A stretch of 64,000 nt of DNA from assembly GCA_029783825.1 (NCBI GenBank), contig JAREIK010001333.1:1285090-1349089 (forward strand), in the 5' to 3' direction. The notes beneath the pieces were generated by a model. It worked only from the letters and a program-made list of their open reading frames with translations. It was not told the origin of the DNA and did not search any database. Origin of the DNA: Sapria himalayana. Its lineage: Eukaryota > Streptophyta > Magnoliopsida > Malpighiales > Rafflesiaceae. Both the position numbers and the translations under genes were made by a program. This document shows, in pieces, positions 27,401-41,500 of the stretch (position 1 is the first letter of the stretch; every line of letters begins with the position of its first letter).

Positions 27401-30400
27401 AATAAAAATTAAAATATTAAAAAAAATTACTAATTGTACAAATTAATTAAATTGGAAAAAAGTAACAAAATCAAAAAAGCAATTAACGTGAAAAAGCAAT
27501 TAAATACCAACAAAATAAAAAAAAACTAAAATATCAAAAATAAAATAACAAACTATAGGAAATAAAAAAATTAATTAACGTCAAAAAAAGTCACTAAAAA
27601 TTTGATTCACAATTTGTTTAAATCATAATTCTCAATTCACTAATAAAGTATTCTAATTCTCGATTTTAATTTCAATTTAATAACTATGATTATAGCTTCA
27701 AATATAGGTATCATTATTTTTTTGTTTGTTATGATTTATTTGTAGTTTTTTTGATTTTGTCTTGAAGATATATTTATGTATACTTCTAATTCATAAAATA
27801 TGATAGAACTTTAATAATATCTAGTTGTAATATATTTTTCATATCTGAAATCATATTCATAGTCATAGAAAATTCAGACTATGATGCTATGCTAAATATT
27901 AGTAAGTAGATCATGTGCTATTGTAGATAGTATGCGAAAAAAGAATTCATATAATCTTTATCAATTTAATATATCAAAAATTTGTATATCATTATGAGAT
28001 GAGAAAGAATAATAATTGCTATTTAAGTATATTGATATTTTACTCATATTTGGTGGACCTATCCCTTGTTTGCCTTTAGCTAACTGAATAAAAAAAATAA
28101 TCTTGAATGTGATATTAATCTTCATTCATGGAGGATTGCTAGAATTATCATACTTATTTTTATAATATTTAAATAAATTATTTGATTATTTATAAATTTT
28201 ATTTTTTGGTTTTTGTGATTAATTTCTAAAAAAATCATCTCCACGTGTGGATATGAATTTGATTGTATTTTTTTTTACCTATTTTGCCTTAATCTTATGA
28301 TTTGTACATGTAGCTAAGTAATAAAAAAATAAAATATATACTTAATATTTTAAATATTATATTTTCATCTTAATAGTAATCGTACCAAAATATGGGTATG
28401 CTTTATATTGGTTAAAGACACTACTCAATGCTCATGTTGTTTATGCATCACAGCGTAATGCATACTACGAGAGTGTATACTGCCAAACAAATATTTGTCA
28501 TATCATAAAAAATTTTTATAAATCTAAAAAATAAAAATCCTATGAAAATAAACAATCTTGCTAATTAATAATTAATTAATTTTATTATTAATATTATCGA
28601 ATATCACATGCTGATAGTTTACACATAAATCTAATATTATGTATATTTGAATTTCTTTTTTTTAAACTTATTGACTTGCATGATATGTAAAAGAATTGTT
28701 ATTTATTAGGTATTCTAATATATTTTAATACTTTTAAGTAAAAAATTATTTTTAAGGTGATATTTACTCTTAGATTTATTATGTGATACATATTCTTAAA
28801 GTGAAATCTCTGTTAATAAATCTTCTCTAATGATTTTTACGAAAATATTAATCATCACACTATCATTTGAAATATTATTATATATTATATAATATTTTAT
28901 TTTGTTTCTCGTATTTTCTAAATATTTTTAACACACTTATATATAGCAAGAAAATAATGAGTATAAAAGATTTCATAAAATCCTTATATTATTTTATATA
29001 ATTTTTAGTTAGAATAAATAAACTGAGCAATGTCACATGCGAATTCTTTGTCATCGGACATCATCAAGATTATTTTAATTTGTATTCTAAGTGTTAATGG
29101 CTAGTTATTTTTTTATTTTATAATTTTTTATTATTTTATTCCTATATGTTATCCTAATAATTGTACGAAAAATAGGCTGAAAATATTTTTGCAATAAATG
29201 AACTAGTCCCGGATTTTTTAAAATTTTAAGCGGAAGACACATGCTAGTAATATATGTAACAATGAATCTTCTTAGATGTCTTTATAAGTTTTATTTTAGA
29301 TTATATTAAAATGAGTTCTTGTTAATGTTGTTTGTTTATTATATTTTTTTTTGTGTCTGAGCCGAGGCTGGGGCCAACGTATTGCTAGGAGATAACATAA
29401 TCTTAGATATTTTGATGAACTTGTCGTTATCTAAAAATATATAATTATGCTAATCTCAATTTCATAATTATCACTAGTATTTTTTTTATTTTTTAAATTT
29501 TTATAAAATTTTGAGGAGATAAATTTAATTTTTTTTCTTTTAAAATTATGGAGAAAAAAAATTAGAAAAAAAAACCATGTTTACTTTAGAAAAATTCAGA
29601 CCCGAATTCGAACCCAAAACTAAGAAAATGCAAGTCCGCAACCACCTGGCTCTCCCGCCAATATTATTTGACACGATATTTATTTTGTTAAAATAAAAAT
29701 TATAAAAATATAATTAGCATCATTACAATTTAGAAAATTTCAAAGAGACCTGAGAATTAGAGAGAACATATTGTTGTTTGATTGTAGAAAATTAGAAATA
29801 TTAAATTTATATTTATCGATAGATTTTTTAATTATAATAATATTTCGTTTATTAAATTTATTTGGGCATAATTCTAATAAACCATTTTATTTCTACTCAC
29901 AATCATTGGAATGAAATCTATTGGTTTTTGTATTTTTTTTTTAATTTTTTTATTAACACTTTGTTAATTAATCAACATGATAGTATTGTACGTTGCTGTC
30001 CTCTCGCACATTTGTTAGTTCTCCAAAACTAAAAAATAGCTTCACTTTTTTCTTTTTTTTTTTTTAATTTTTAATTTTTACAAATCTCTTGGAACCCTAG
30101 CTAGGGGTTTTGATTAGTTTTTTCAGTGTCACCATGAACACTTGTTTGCTGCCATATGTTGCTGTCCGACCCATGTGCCGCTTAGTGTTTGATGATCAAA
30201 AGATTGCCATTGCATGTTGCACATCACCATCACATGCTTATTGTTTTGCATGGTTGCTGCTGCCAAATGTGCTTGTCTGATACCATCAATCTGCGCACAT
30301 ATATAAGCCACCTCCATGTGCTCCACCATAGCAACCATTGCACTTTTCTCACCGTTAATCTGCTTTCTTATGCGTGCCTTCTTTACTGCTCACCGTCGCC

Positions 30401-33400
30401 ATCACTACCGTGTGCTGATATTGCTAAAATTAGAAAGAAATATAAACTATTTTTTAATATATATTTTTTCTATCTCCTTTGATATCATATAAAAACTATC
30501 AAATATGAATTGAAAGTAATAACACTCGATGCAAAATATCATACATTAAAATTTTTATATGATGGATGAAAATGATTGATGCATCTCATAGGTTGGGTGC
30601 TCACATCAAAAATATAAAAAAATAAATATAAAATAAATAAAAATTACTACAATAAAATTTACACAAATTCAGAATATCAACTTTTTTTTTTAATTATCGA
30701 GGGATAGATATGAAAATTATTGGGTTTATAAGTATTTTGAAAGATCATACCTTTTGGACATATACCCTTTTGATTTTTATAGCTAATTAATTAAACAATT
30801 GATCCTCTATAAATACGACCTGATTCATAGCACTTAAAGCATACAACCATATTTATTTTCTTAATATTTATATCAATTATTTAAGTATTTAGGTATTTTA
30901 CTATGATTTTGATATTTTTTTTCATATATTTAGCTGTGAAATTGAAAATATTTTTTATAATTTTTGATTATAACCCACAAATTTATATAAATAATTAAGC
31001 AATAAAGTGGTGAAATATTTGAGTATTATTTTTAATTTTTGTTTCATTTCTATTACTATTTCATGCAAATATAAATAATTTTTTTTGAACCATGTGATTT
31101 ATATTACAATTATATTTAAATTATAATATAAGATGTAAAAGTATATATAGAGAAACACATATTAATATTATCATAAAATATTTTTTTTGAATTTAAAAAA
31201 TAAATAGACTATCTCTCTATCATATGTAGATATTGAGATGCAAATGTTTTTTTTATATATGAAATGGATAATATATTTTTGTGACCAATACAAAATTTAT
31301 ATATTGCGTATATTAAATTTTAATAATATCTGATTTCATGCTAAATTTTTTATAGGTTTATTGATTGACATAAATTATAATTCTTTTATAGTTTGCTAGA
31401 CATATTAATAAGTAGAGGTGTCAAACGGGATGTGTCGGGCCGGGCCAACCCATTTTTTTCAGGCACGTCGTGCTTTCGTGCCAGCTCAGGCATGACACGG
31501 TTACTGTACCGTGCCTGGTCCGACATGGTTTTGTGGAGTTCAGCCCGGCACGGGCCCGAGTCACGATCCACAGCGGGCCCCTAAATTAAAAAAAATTAGG
31601 GTTTCGGCGCCACAGTAATCCTAATTTTAAAAAAAAAAATTGGTTTCGGCATGGTACCGTGTTAATGGGCCACGGTACTGTGCCGGGCCAGGCACGGCAC
31701 GAGGCCTGTTGGCCTTACCTCGAGCTCGAGCACGGGAAATTTTTGTGCCGGCCCTGCACAGGCAAGGCTGAATCGTGCCTGGCCGGGCTAGCCTGACCCG
31801 GTTGACACCTCTATTAATAAGTTATATTGAAGTTCAAAAAATAACTTTTAATGAGGGTGAAATATTTTTAATTTAGCTTGTATTATTAAGTTAATTATAT
31901 AACATTTGCATTTAACATTAAAAATTTTAGGTTTGATATTTTTTAAAAATTTTGGGAAAAAAAATATGTAGTTATATTATTATTTTTAGTATTATCAAAT
32001 ATAATTTTAAATATTAGAAGATTTTTATTGTTATGTACCAAAATCAAAATAATTAAATGTAAAATGAATTTTATTATTCAAAAAAAAACATTAAAATCTA
32101 AAATAATTAATTTTGGTACATTAAAATAAATAAATCTGACTTTTTAAAAAATTTATATCTCAGTTTTCAAATTTGGAAATTGGTTTTCTAAATTAGAAAC
32201 CTTTTACTTCTTTACAAAATATTCATTAAACCTAACTTGACGAGATTGAGATTCGAACTCATGTCATTCATCCCTCTTGAAACCCTTGATCATCCGAACG
32301 AATGCAACAAATCATTTATTTTGGCATAAATAAATAATTAATAAATAAATAATATATATATTTATTAACACATATTAATATAATTATATATAAACATATG
32401 TAGATATATTTATATTATCTATTTTGTGATAAATTTTCTTTTGTTCATTTAATATTTTTTTAATTATATCAAAGTAAATTTATATAATAAAAGATCTTTA
32501 ATGAAGCTTTATTTTATATGCACGAGAACTACAAGGTAATGCAAATGAAGTTGATCTAAAATATTAATATATTTAAATTTACTTGACTTGAATTTATTTT
32601 AAAAGTTATAACCAAATAAATCTACCAAACTAACAAGTTAAATATATTTTTTGATAATAAGTTTTGGTTAAAAGATTTTTTTCATCATCTGACAAAATCT
32701 AATCGTTGGATTCTTATTCAACTACTACAACGTACGAATCAACGTAGCTGCTAGAATAATCATTGCATCAAATACCCATGATTCGTGTTGGTTAACATGT
32801 GAAGCACCAAAACATGCATGCTCATTTCAACTTTAGCCGTGATAAATTTTTTGCATGTCATACGTCCTCAAGTCATGAGTCCGCAAGAACCCATGGCTTG
32901 ACCCGAGCACGACCCAAGTTGGCATGAAACATGGACTAAACTTGGCTAATATGGAACATGGCCCACTCTTATGGGCTATGCTATTGCGTACCATTAAATA
33001 ATGCCTTTTGCAGGTTGTGCCTTGTGTCAAGCCTAACCGCACAACTAGTTAGACATCTCTGGCTTGTCATCAGTAGCTAGTTTGTTAGATGAATATGAAG
33101 AATACTGTGAATTGGTTCATATGAGGAATATTTAGAGTTTGTTATTTTTTTTTATAAATTATAATCATATATAATTAATTGATTTTTCATACTCAAGATG
33201 AACTTTTGTTTATATAAATAAGAGATTTATTTGTATGTTTTCTATTTTATAAATGTTTGATTTTATATCTTGAAAAAATATGAGCGATAATTTTTAGATC
33301 TAATTTAGATGATAGTAGAAAGATATGATTGTAGCGGTATGAAGTTTTTTGATTATAGATTTGTTCAAGGAGATTAAATTTTATTTTGTATCATATTTTA

Positions 33401-36400
33401 TTATGATAGTTATATGATTAGATGCATAGCATTAAATTAAGATTTTATTAAAGATAAGATATTTACTGTATTGATTTTTATTGCTCGTATTTTACCTTGA
33501 GGTGTATTAATGAGATTGTTTTTTATTTATTATTTTTTAAATTTACGTGTTAACTTGTGCTTAGTATTAGCATAGAATCGACCATTATTTATGGGTGGTA
33601 ACATTGTTTTTTTTTTGCATTTATATTAGAGGTGTCAAACGGGCCGGGCCAGATCGACCCTTGGCACGGTTCGGGCCATCACGATTCGTGCATCGTGTCG
33701 GGCCATGCACGACCCGTGTTCCTGGCTTGACTACATTTTAAATCGATCAGGTGATTTAGTTGGATTTTTTTTTAAATCTAGCTAGAAAAATTAGGTACGA
33801 CCTGGCTCGACTAAGGTAGTCCATGCATGATGTGGGTATGAGCCGGTCGGCGGGCCATGCTGGGCTGGCACTTCTTATGCCGTACTGTGCTTGACATGAC
33901 ATGATTACTATACCGGTCTGTGTCGGGCACGGCACAGTGGCCCGATTGAGCCACCAAAAATGGGTTGGCCCGATACGTTTGATACCTTTAATTTATATTC
34001 ATGTTTTAAGATTAATGAAGGTTATTTTATTTAATATCTTTAATAGTTGTGTCTGTGTAAATTGTAAAGATATTTTATCTAATTTCAATTGCTATTTATA
34101 TATCATGTGCTAAAAATATGAAGAATGTATCTAACTTTGTTATTTGAATTTTTTAATATTTTAAAATACAATCTTTTTTTTTTTAAAAAAAATAAAGTAT
34201 TATTTATAATTAATTGTGTGTTTATTTGAATTAGATATTTTGCTAAGAGATTGAGATTTTAATTATATTTTTGTGACTTTTAGGAAATGCAATATATCTT
34301 TTTTGATTTAATATTTTCATGCAAATGAAATAAATAAAAATTACTCATTGTTTTGCTAGATGTTCATGATAATTCTATCACTAAGACATATACGGTTTCA
34401 CCATAGATCCCCTAATCAATATTTATCAAAAAATATGAGAAAATTTTAATTTGGTCATTCTTTCTTGAAATTTATCGTAGATGATATTTATGTATCAATT
34501 TAAGATAAATGTTGAATATGTTATTTATTAATTAGTTTGTATTTCTATTATTTTTTTTTGTACTTAGATTACGAAGTTGAAGAGTGTTTTTTGTATTATT
34601 AGTACAAGGTCATACCTAATACACAAGATTCTTACTTAGCATTGGGTCTAAGAGAAGCTAATATTTTTAAAATCATATCCCTAAAAATCAGAGAGATTGT
34701 GCTGATGAGTCTCATACCATATACATTTCACGCCTAGCTATTAAAGATGTGCCTATAGTTCATGTTTCACCAAGCTCAGGCAAAAACATCTTGCCTCACC
34801 TTACCTCATTTTAGGCTTCTCCCACAAAATATATTATTCCCGAATGTCACACCCACACTCAAAGAATGTGGAACGTTCTAGAAGATTCCGAAGAAGTCCA
34901 CACTTGTATGGAAGAAATGAGATTATCCTAAATTATTCAAGAATCTTCTTGGATATATGTAATAGAATTTTCTAGACTTATAGGAAATATTCAAAGGTTC
35001 TAGACTCTTCCCTATGCATGTATTTAAGGAGGAGGTGTCATTATTTGTAAATCACCAAGTTGAGAGTTTCTTGTAAGATTTCATTATTCAATAAAATATT
35101 TTCTTTATTTTTAAATGTCTTCTCAAATTTTCTTTGCTTCAAAGTTGTGGATAGACGTCAAACATAACAAGCAAACAAAAACAAGACTTACTTAGCAATA
35201 TCTAAGGGTTAAGTTGTCTAAGTACCGCACGGGAGCTTAGCGAAAAGACTAAGTCCGTGATACAAAGTTCTTTTTTCTCACAAATCATATTATTCTCAAA
35301 GCTCATTTTCCTTAGAGGTATTTTATATATATATAAATGCTTGTAATGATAAGAAATATTAATGATTTTAATTCTAATATTTTTTATTTGATCTTATTTT
35401 ATTAATAGATAAAAATTATAAATTATGTATTTTATATATATATATATAAGCTAGAGGGTATCTTACTTAGAGGTATTAATTGAGCTGTGTCATGCTAGCA
35501 TGATACGTTTGAGTAAAACCCAGTTGTGTTACCATTTCGTGAAAGACACGGCACGGTAAGATTCATATGTCGTGCTAGGCACAACATGAGAACTAGTTGG
35601 CCGACCCAGCATGACACAGTGGCACCGTCGAGCATAGAGCCGTGCCGTATTGTCCCTGTTGGAACTCGTGTGAAAATGCAATAGAAAGCTGGCTTTATAT
35701 GGTCGGTCAATTGTAATCAGTTATTTAAGCAAGATCCAACTTATATGGCTGTGTTTTTTTTTAATAACCCATCCTGTCTGGTAGAGGTGTCAACCAGGCC
35801 TGCACGAGGCACGACACGGTTCAGTTGCCTGGGCCGGCCCGGCACGGGAAAATCCCGTGCTCGGGCCCATGCCGTGCTCGAGTTAGGCACGAGCCGTGTC
35901 GTGCCTGACCCAGCATGGTTTGGCCCGTGACATGGCACACCGGCACGGGTTCGTCCCATGTCGAGTGTCCCTTGAGCCCGACCCCGCGATGGCCCCTCCC
36001 GCAAAAAAGACCGCGGGTCGGGTCTGATTCGACCCGTCCCATGGTCCTCCGAATCACGAACCGTATGGACAGGCCAGCCCGAGCGGGCTAGGCATGGCCT
36101 GCCATGCCTGCGGGCCGTGTCGGGCCCGGCTATTTTAAACCGTGCCGGGCCATGCACGAAGGCACGCTAGTGCTCAAAAAAAAAACTGGGCCAGGGCGGG
36201 GCGGCCCGGCCCGGCCCGTTTGACACATCTATTGTCTGGTGATCACCCGACTTGACCTGATCTATGATTCATAGTTAGTCTCGGGTCCTCGGGTCGCTGG
36301 ACTGTGCCATTAGGCTAGACACATAGATTATGCTTAGCCCAGCACAAACCGTGCCATGGGGAAGCATGGTCCGAGACCAGGCATGGTTCCAGACCATGCT

Positions 36401-36605
36401 GTGCCGGACATTCACGTCTGAACCATGCCGGGCATGGGTCGCCCGGCCTAGTTGACACATCTAGTCTCAAAAAAAAAAAACTCACGTCTTAATTTTACTT
36501 TTCATATCAAGCTTCTAAAAGACTTTTGTGTATGAGTGCATTTTGTGCCTCAAATAACTATGCTAATCACCATTTTACCTGCTTGCTATATATATACATA
36601 CATAC

Positions 36606-36639
<34 letters not shown>

Positions 36640-38443
36640 TTGTTTGTTTGTTTGTTGCAGCTAATTATGTTTTACCGATGAGCAAGGACATGCCCAGTTC
36701 AGATGAATTTTTTGATGAGGTGATTCTTTCAGCGAGACACCTTTTTTAGAAAGTAAATGCTTCCTGCCATCTTGCTCATGTTCTTACTCGTCTCCCAAGG
36801 TCGTATTTGCCGAACTTAATCGAGCAGAGTCGCAGAGATTTTTAGATGAAATGAAACGTGGATTACGAGATAACTCTACCCCTTATTCTGATATAAGTTC
36901 TGTCAAATCTGTTGCTGCATCTTCGCCACAGACTCAACCGGCTCGGTCAGGTTTGTTTGCCCGTGTTTGTGATTCTTTTTTGCGTTCCTATGTCTCGTCG
37001 GGGGTCAGTGCCGGGTGCCCGCCGATCACTGCCCGTGCCCAGTGGGCTGTGGCCGGCCAGTGGCACTGCCTGCCCAACTGGCCCGGCCTGGCTCGGCTCC
37101 TTTGGCGTGTCTAGTTTTTGATGATGTTGCTTGCCTTGCAGCAGCTGGTGGTGGGCATATGCAGAGCTCACATCATATCTCATTTAATACTCCTCCTCCT
37201 CGCCCATTGAGCCACAAGTTCGAATTCACCACCCAAGTAGGTGACTTTTTTTTTTTTTCTTGCCAAGTTGGTTTTTTATCAATGGTACTTGCTTTACAGC
37301 AGCTGCCTCCTACATTTATATTTTCTGTAAATTTGTGAGCTGAACTCATATTTTACCATTGTCGTCTGCCCTAGATAGGGGTGTAACCGAGCCGAGTCGA
37401 GCCGATCATTAGGCAAGCTCGGCTCGGCTCTGCTTTAAAGGAGTAGGCTCGAGCTCGGCTCGAGCTCAACTTGTTCTTGGCTCGAGCTCTGCTCGAGCTT
37501 GTTCTTGAGTTGCTCGAGCTTGCTCGACAAATGCTCAATTGTACCAAGCTCGAGCTTGCTCGCTTGGTTAGCTCGTGAGCTCGAGAAAGAGCTCGTTTAG
37601 AGCTTGTTTAAGGCTCATTTAGAGCTCGTTTAGATAGCTCGTTTAAGGCTCGTTTAGAGCTCGTTTAGAAAGCTCATTTAGAAAGCTCGTTTAGAGCTTG
37701 TTTAGAGAGCTCGTTTAGAGCTTGTTTAGAGAGCTCGTTTAAGGCTCGTTTAGAAGGCTCGTTTAGAACTTGCTTAGAGAGCTCGTTTAGAAGGCTCGTT
37801 TAGAGCTTATTTAGAGAGCTCGTTTAGAGCTTGTTTAGAGTTAATATGAAAATGTTCAAAATAAACCTTAAAATATACAAATCCAATATTACATAACAAA
37901 ATTGCTTAAAAATTGTTTAAAAAATTATATCTATTTAATACCACAAAATAATACTAATATATACATGTATTAAATAATAAATGAGCTTGTTCATGAGCTT
38001 ATTTAATGAGATTGCGAATGAGCTTGTTCATGAGCTTACTTAACCAGCCTACTCGCAAGCCTACTTTACGAGCATGCTCACGAGCCACGTTCACGAGCCT
38101 GCTCACGAGCCACGTTCACGAGCTTGCTCACCAGCTTGGTTCATGAGTCTATTCACGAGCCTGGTTAACAAGTTTGCTCACGAGCCTCCTGTTCACGAGC
38201 CTATTCACGAGCCTCCTGTTCACGAGCTTGCTCACGAGCCTATTCACGAGCTTGCTCACGAGCTTGATTCATGAGCCTATTTACGAGCTGACGAGCCGAT
38301 TTTGAGGGTGCTCGGGCTCGGCTCGTTTAACTTACGAGCTTCAAAATTATGTTTGGGCTCGGCTCATTTAACTTAATAAACGAGTTCGAGCCGAACGCCA
38401 AACAACTCATGAGTAGCTTGGCTCAGTTACAGCCCTAACCCTA

Positions 38444-38524
<81 letters not shown>

Positions 38525-41500
38525 GAGATAGAGAGAGAGAGAGATATTGGAAAGTAATTCACGAAACATAAATGAAGTGTGATCATCGTAATCTTGCAGG
38601 TAGAAAATTCATGTGATTCGCTGAACAGGCAATTTGGCAGTTATCCTGAAACTTATGGAACTTATGGAAGTTGTTCATCTGGATCGCGTGGTCCTCATGT
38701 TGCTTATGAACAGGCCTATACGAAGTGATGATGGTGGCTACTATCTAAATTATGGTTCCGTTCCTGCCGATAGGATCAGTTCTTACCCAAGATATGGAGC
38801 TGACCTTGCTGGTGATAGAACTAGAGCCAATATTTATCAAAGCTACGGAGCTGGCGATGGCATGTCTGGTTCCTACGGTAGGATCAGTCAGCCGCGGTCA
38901 AGAGCAGAGATGCACCTGCATAACTTTCCACCTCATGAAGGTACATATTGCTGAGTTTTTGTGTTTCATCACGTGCCCTTCTTATCTTTGTCTCATAACT
39001 GGACGCAACTGATTTAGTATAGTAATGAAGGTCATGCTCAATGTACAAGGCTCTTACTTGGGGCATTAGGTCTGAGAAAGGCTAATATCTTAAGGCCTAT
39101 CACCATTGGACGAAGATATAGAGGCTTCAACCAGGCCGGCAGGCACGAGGCACGACATGATTCGGCCGTGCCTGGGCCGGCCCGGCACGGGAATTTCCCG
39201 TGCCCGGGCTCGTGCCTTGCCCGACCACGGTACCAATCGTGCCGTGCCTAGCCCGGCAGAGTACCGTGGCCCGTTGGCACGGTATCTCGGCTCATGCCGA
39301 GATACCGTGCCAGAGCTTCCAATAATATGCATTAGTATGATTTAAGTATGAATCTATTCGATTTGATAAAAATATTCGAGATATATATGAATATATTACT
39401 TTCATGACGGGTCACATATTATTTTTATTTGTTCAGTTTTTTTTTTTATTAAATAATGAAAATTTAATTTGATAAAAATATTAAAAAAAATTTAAAAGTA
39501 ACATTCTATTCGAATATGTTTTAGACCGACTTAGTACTTATTGTATGTGCTATAAGATTATATATGAGGCTTTTTGTGTTGTCGCACCACAACAGAATGA
39601 GGTTGTTAAAAAGAAGAATTGACATTTATTTGAACTGACTCGGGCACTCGTGCCTAACATGCCGGGTCATCTTCGGTCATATAGGGCAGTGTCAACTCTG
39701 TGGGTAGATGTAGAGATGTCAACTGGGCCGGGCCGGCCCGGCCCGAGGCACGGTACGGTGGCCCGTTGGCACGGTACCGTGCTTAATTTTTTTTTAAAAA
39801 AAATTAGGGTTTCGGGTGGGCCGAACCTGGCGAATCGTGCCGCAGGCCCGTGCTGGGTTGAACCCCCAAAAAACCGTGCCGAGACAGGCCCGGCTTGTAA
39901 GCCTGGTTGGGCCTGGAAAAAACGTGCTGGTCCGGCTCTGCACAGCCCGTTTGACACCTCTAGGTGCATGCGGGTTTCATTAAAAAAACCCGTCACGTGG
40001 ACGTGGCGGGTTTATATAAATAAAAAATTAAAAATAAATCCATTTTTTAAAAAAAGGAGCGGGCATGGGAAGGTCACATAAATCTGGTTATTTGGTTTTC
40101 TATGACCAGTGATACGTTCTTGGTCTTGGGTCACAATCATTGTGTCAATGGATCGTACCAAGGAGTTAGGCATGTAGGTTGTGCCTGGCCCGACACGAGG
40201 CACAACAGCCTATGGCCCGGCATATCACAAGCCGTGCCTCGGGCCAGCACGACCTAGGACCAGAATCAGTTTTTGACTGTGTCTTGCATGGCTTGGCACG
40301 ACTCATTTGGGCCGTGCCTTGTGTCGTGCCCGGCCCACTTGGCGCCTCTAATATTTTTAGAGGTGTCAAATGGGCTGGTTCGGTCGGCCCGTTTTTTTTA
40401 GCACGGGCTTGCTTTCGTGTTGGGCCAGGCACGATACTGTTTAAAAAAGTCTGGCCCGGCTTGGCAGTATGGGCCAGTAAATTTTTTTTTTAAAAATTAT
40501 TTTGTTTTACTTTTTATTTTATTTATATTAATTATTAAATTATAAATAAATTTATAGATAATGTATAATATTATATATTTATAATATGAAAAATGTTAAA
40601 ATTTATTAAAATATAAAGTTAAATTTTTTTTATAATGTAATATAAAATTAGCTTAAAATTTATTAGAATTATATAATATAGTTATAAATTTTTAAATGAA
40701 AAATTAAAACAAAAAAAAATAAATAAATCAATAAATTATGTTAAAAAAATTAAAAATTAAAAAAAAATTAAGCAAACCAAATGAAAAATGAGCAATAAGC
40801 CATTAGATACTGAAGGTCCGAACCAAAGAAATTATAGTTTCAACATAACGTACAAACAAAACGTACAATCTATAAAAAACAAAACATCGAAATCAAAAAA
40901 CAGTAGATCATCATTAATCGTCAATAGGCATATCATGAGCATCATCAGCCGCAACATCAAGATCAGTATAATATAGATCATCATCAGCAATCAACTCCTC
41001 CTTTATCACTGTGGAACTGCTTGCAGTCTCTGTCTCAGTCCCAGCTCCAGCACGATCATGGATGCTAAACCTCGAATCCTCTCAATCCTTCAAACAAGCC
41101 AATGCTTCAACAATATCTGGTCGTAATCTCGATCTCCTATCCGAACTCACGTTTACTGCAACAGAAAAAGCAGACTCCGATGCTACGCTCGACACCGGAG
41201 AAGTCAGTAGATCCCGTGTCATTCTAGATATCACGTGAAAGGTGGACTCATATGATTTTCACTATGGTAATATATCAAGATTCTTAGTATCAGAATGTGA
41301 TATGATTGAGCAGTAATCGGTATCTAAGTACCGAGAAAGCTCGCTACTATGTGATGGTCCACCACTACGTTTACCCCTCGCTAGCTGAATGGAATAATCG
41401 TCATCTCCGAACAAGGTATTAATGTCCGTAATCACAGTCTCACTACTACAACTACCATACCTAGTATCGTAGTATGTGAACAGGTCAGTCAACTTCTCGT

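Larger units (their letters stand above)
24202..36660 (+). other. intron 4 of the hnRNP U-like gene (12.5 kb)
   Basis: Holds family-2 copy 3, a second LTR-like copy, a hAT relic, several family-1 elements, a SINE-like copy and an LTR-like segment (separate entries). 25100-25790, 26200-26690, 29200-29460, 30430-31400, 31830-32230 and 33060-33620 show only AT-rich DNA without supportable features. Confidence 0.8.

Noticed and set aside
29582..29655. Functional tRNA gene
   Set aside because: Only box A- and box B-like parts are seen; no complete cloverleaf or acceptor stem, so it is listed as a SINE head candidate.
30129..30482. Overlapping ORFs with His/Cys-rich content on both strands
   Set aside because: No recognised domain, no splice or promoter context, low length; looks like a decayed GC-richer repeat.
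35741..36157. 138-codon minus-strand ORF rich in Arg, Gly and Pro
   Set aside because: Lies wholly inside a bounded family-1 hAT miniature element; GC-rich sequence has few stops by chance.
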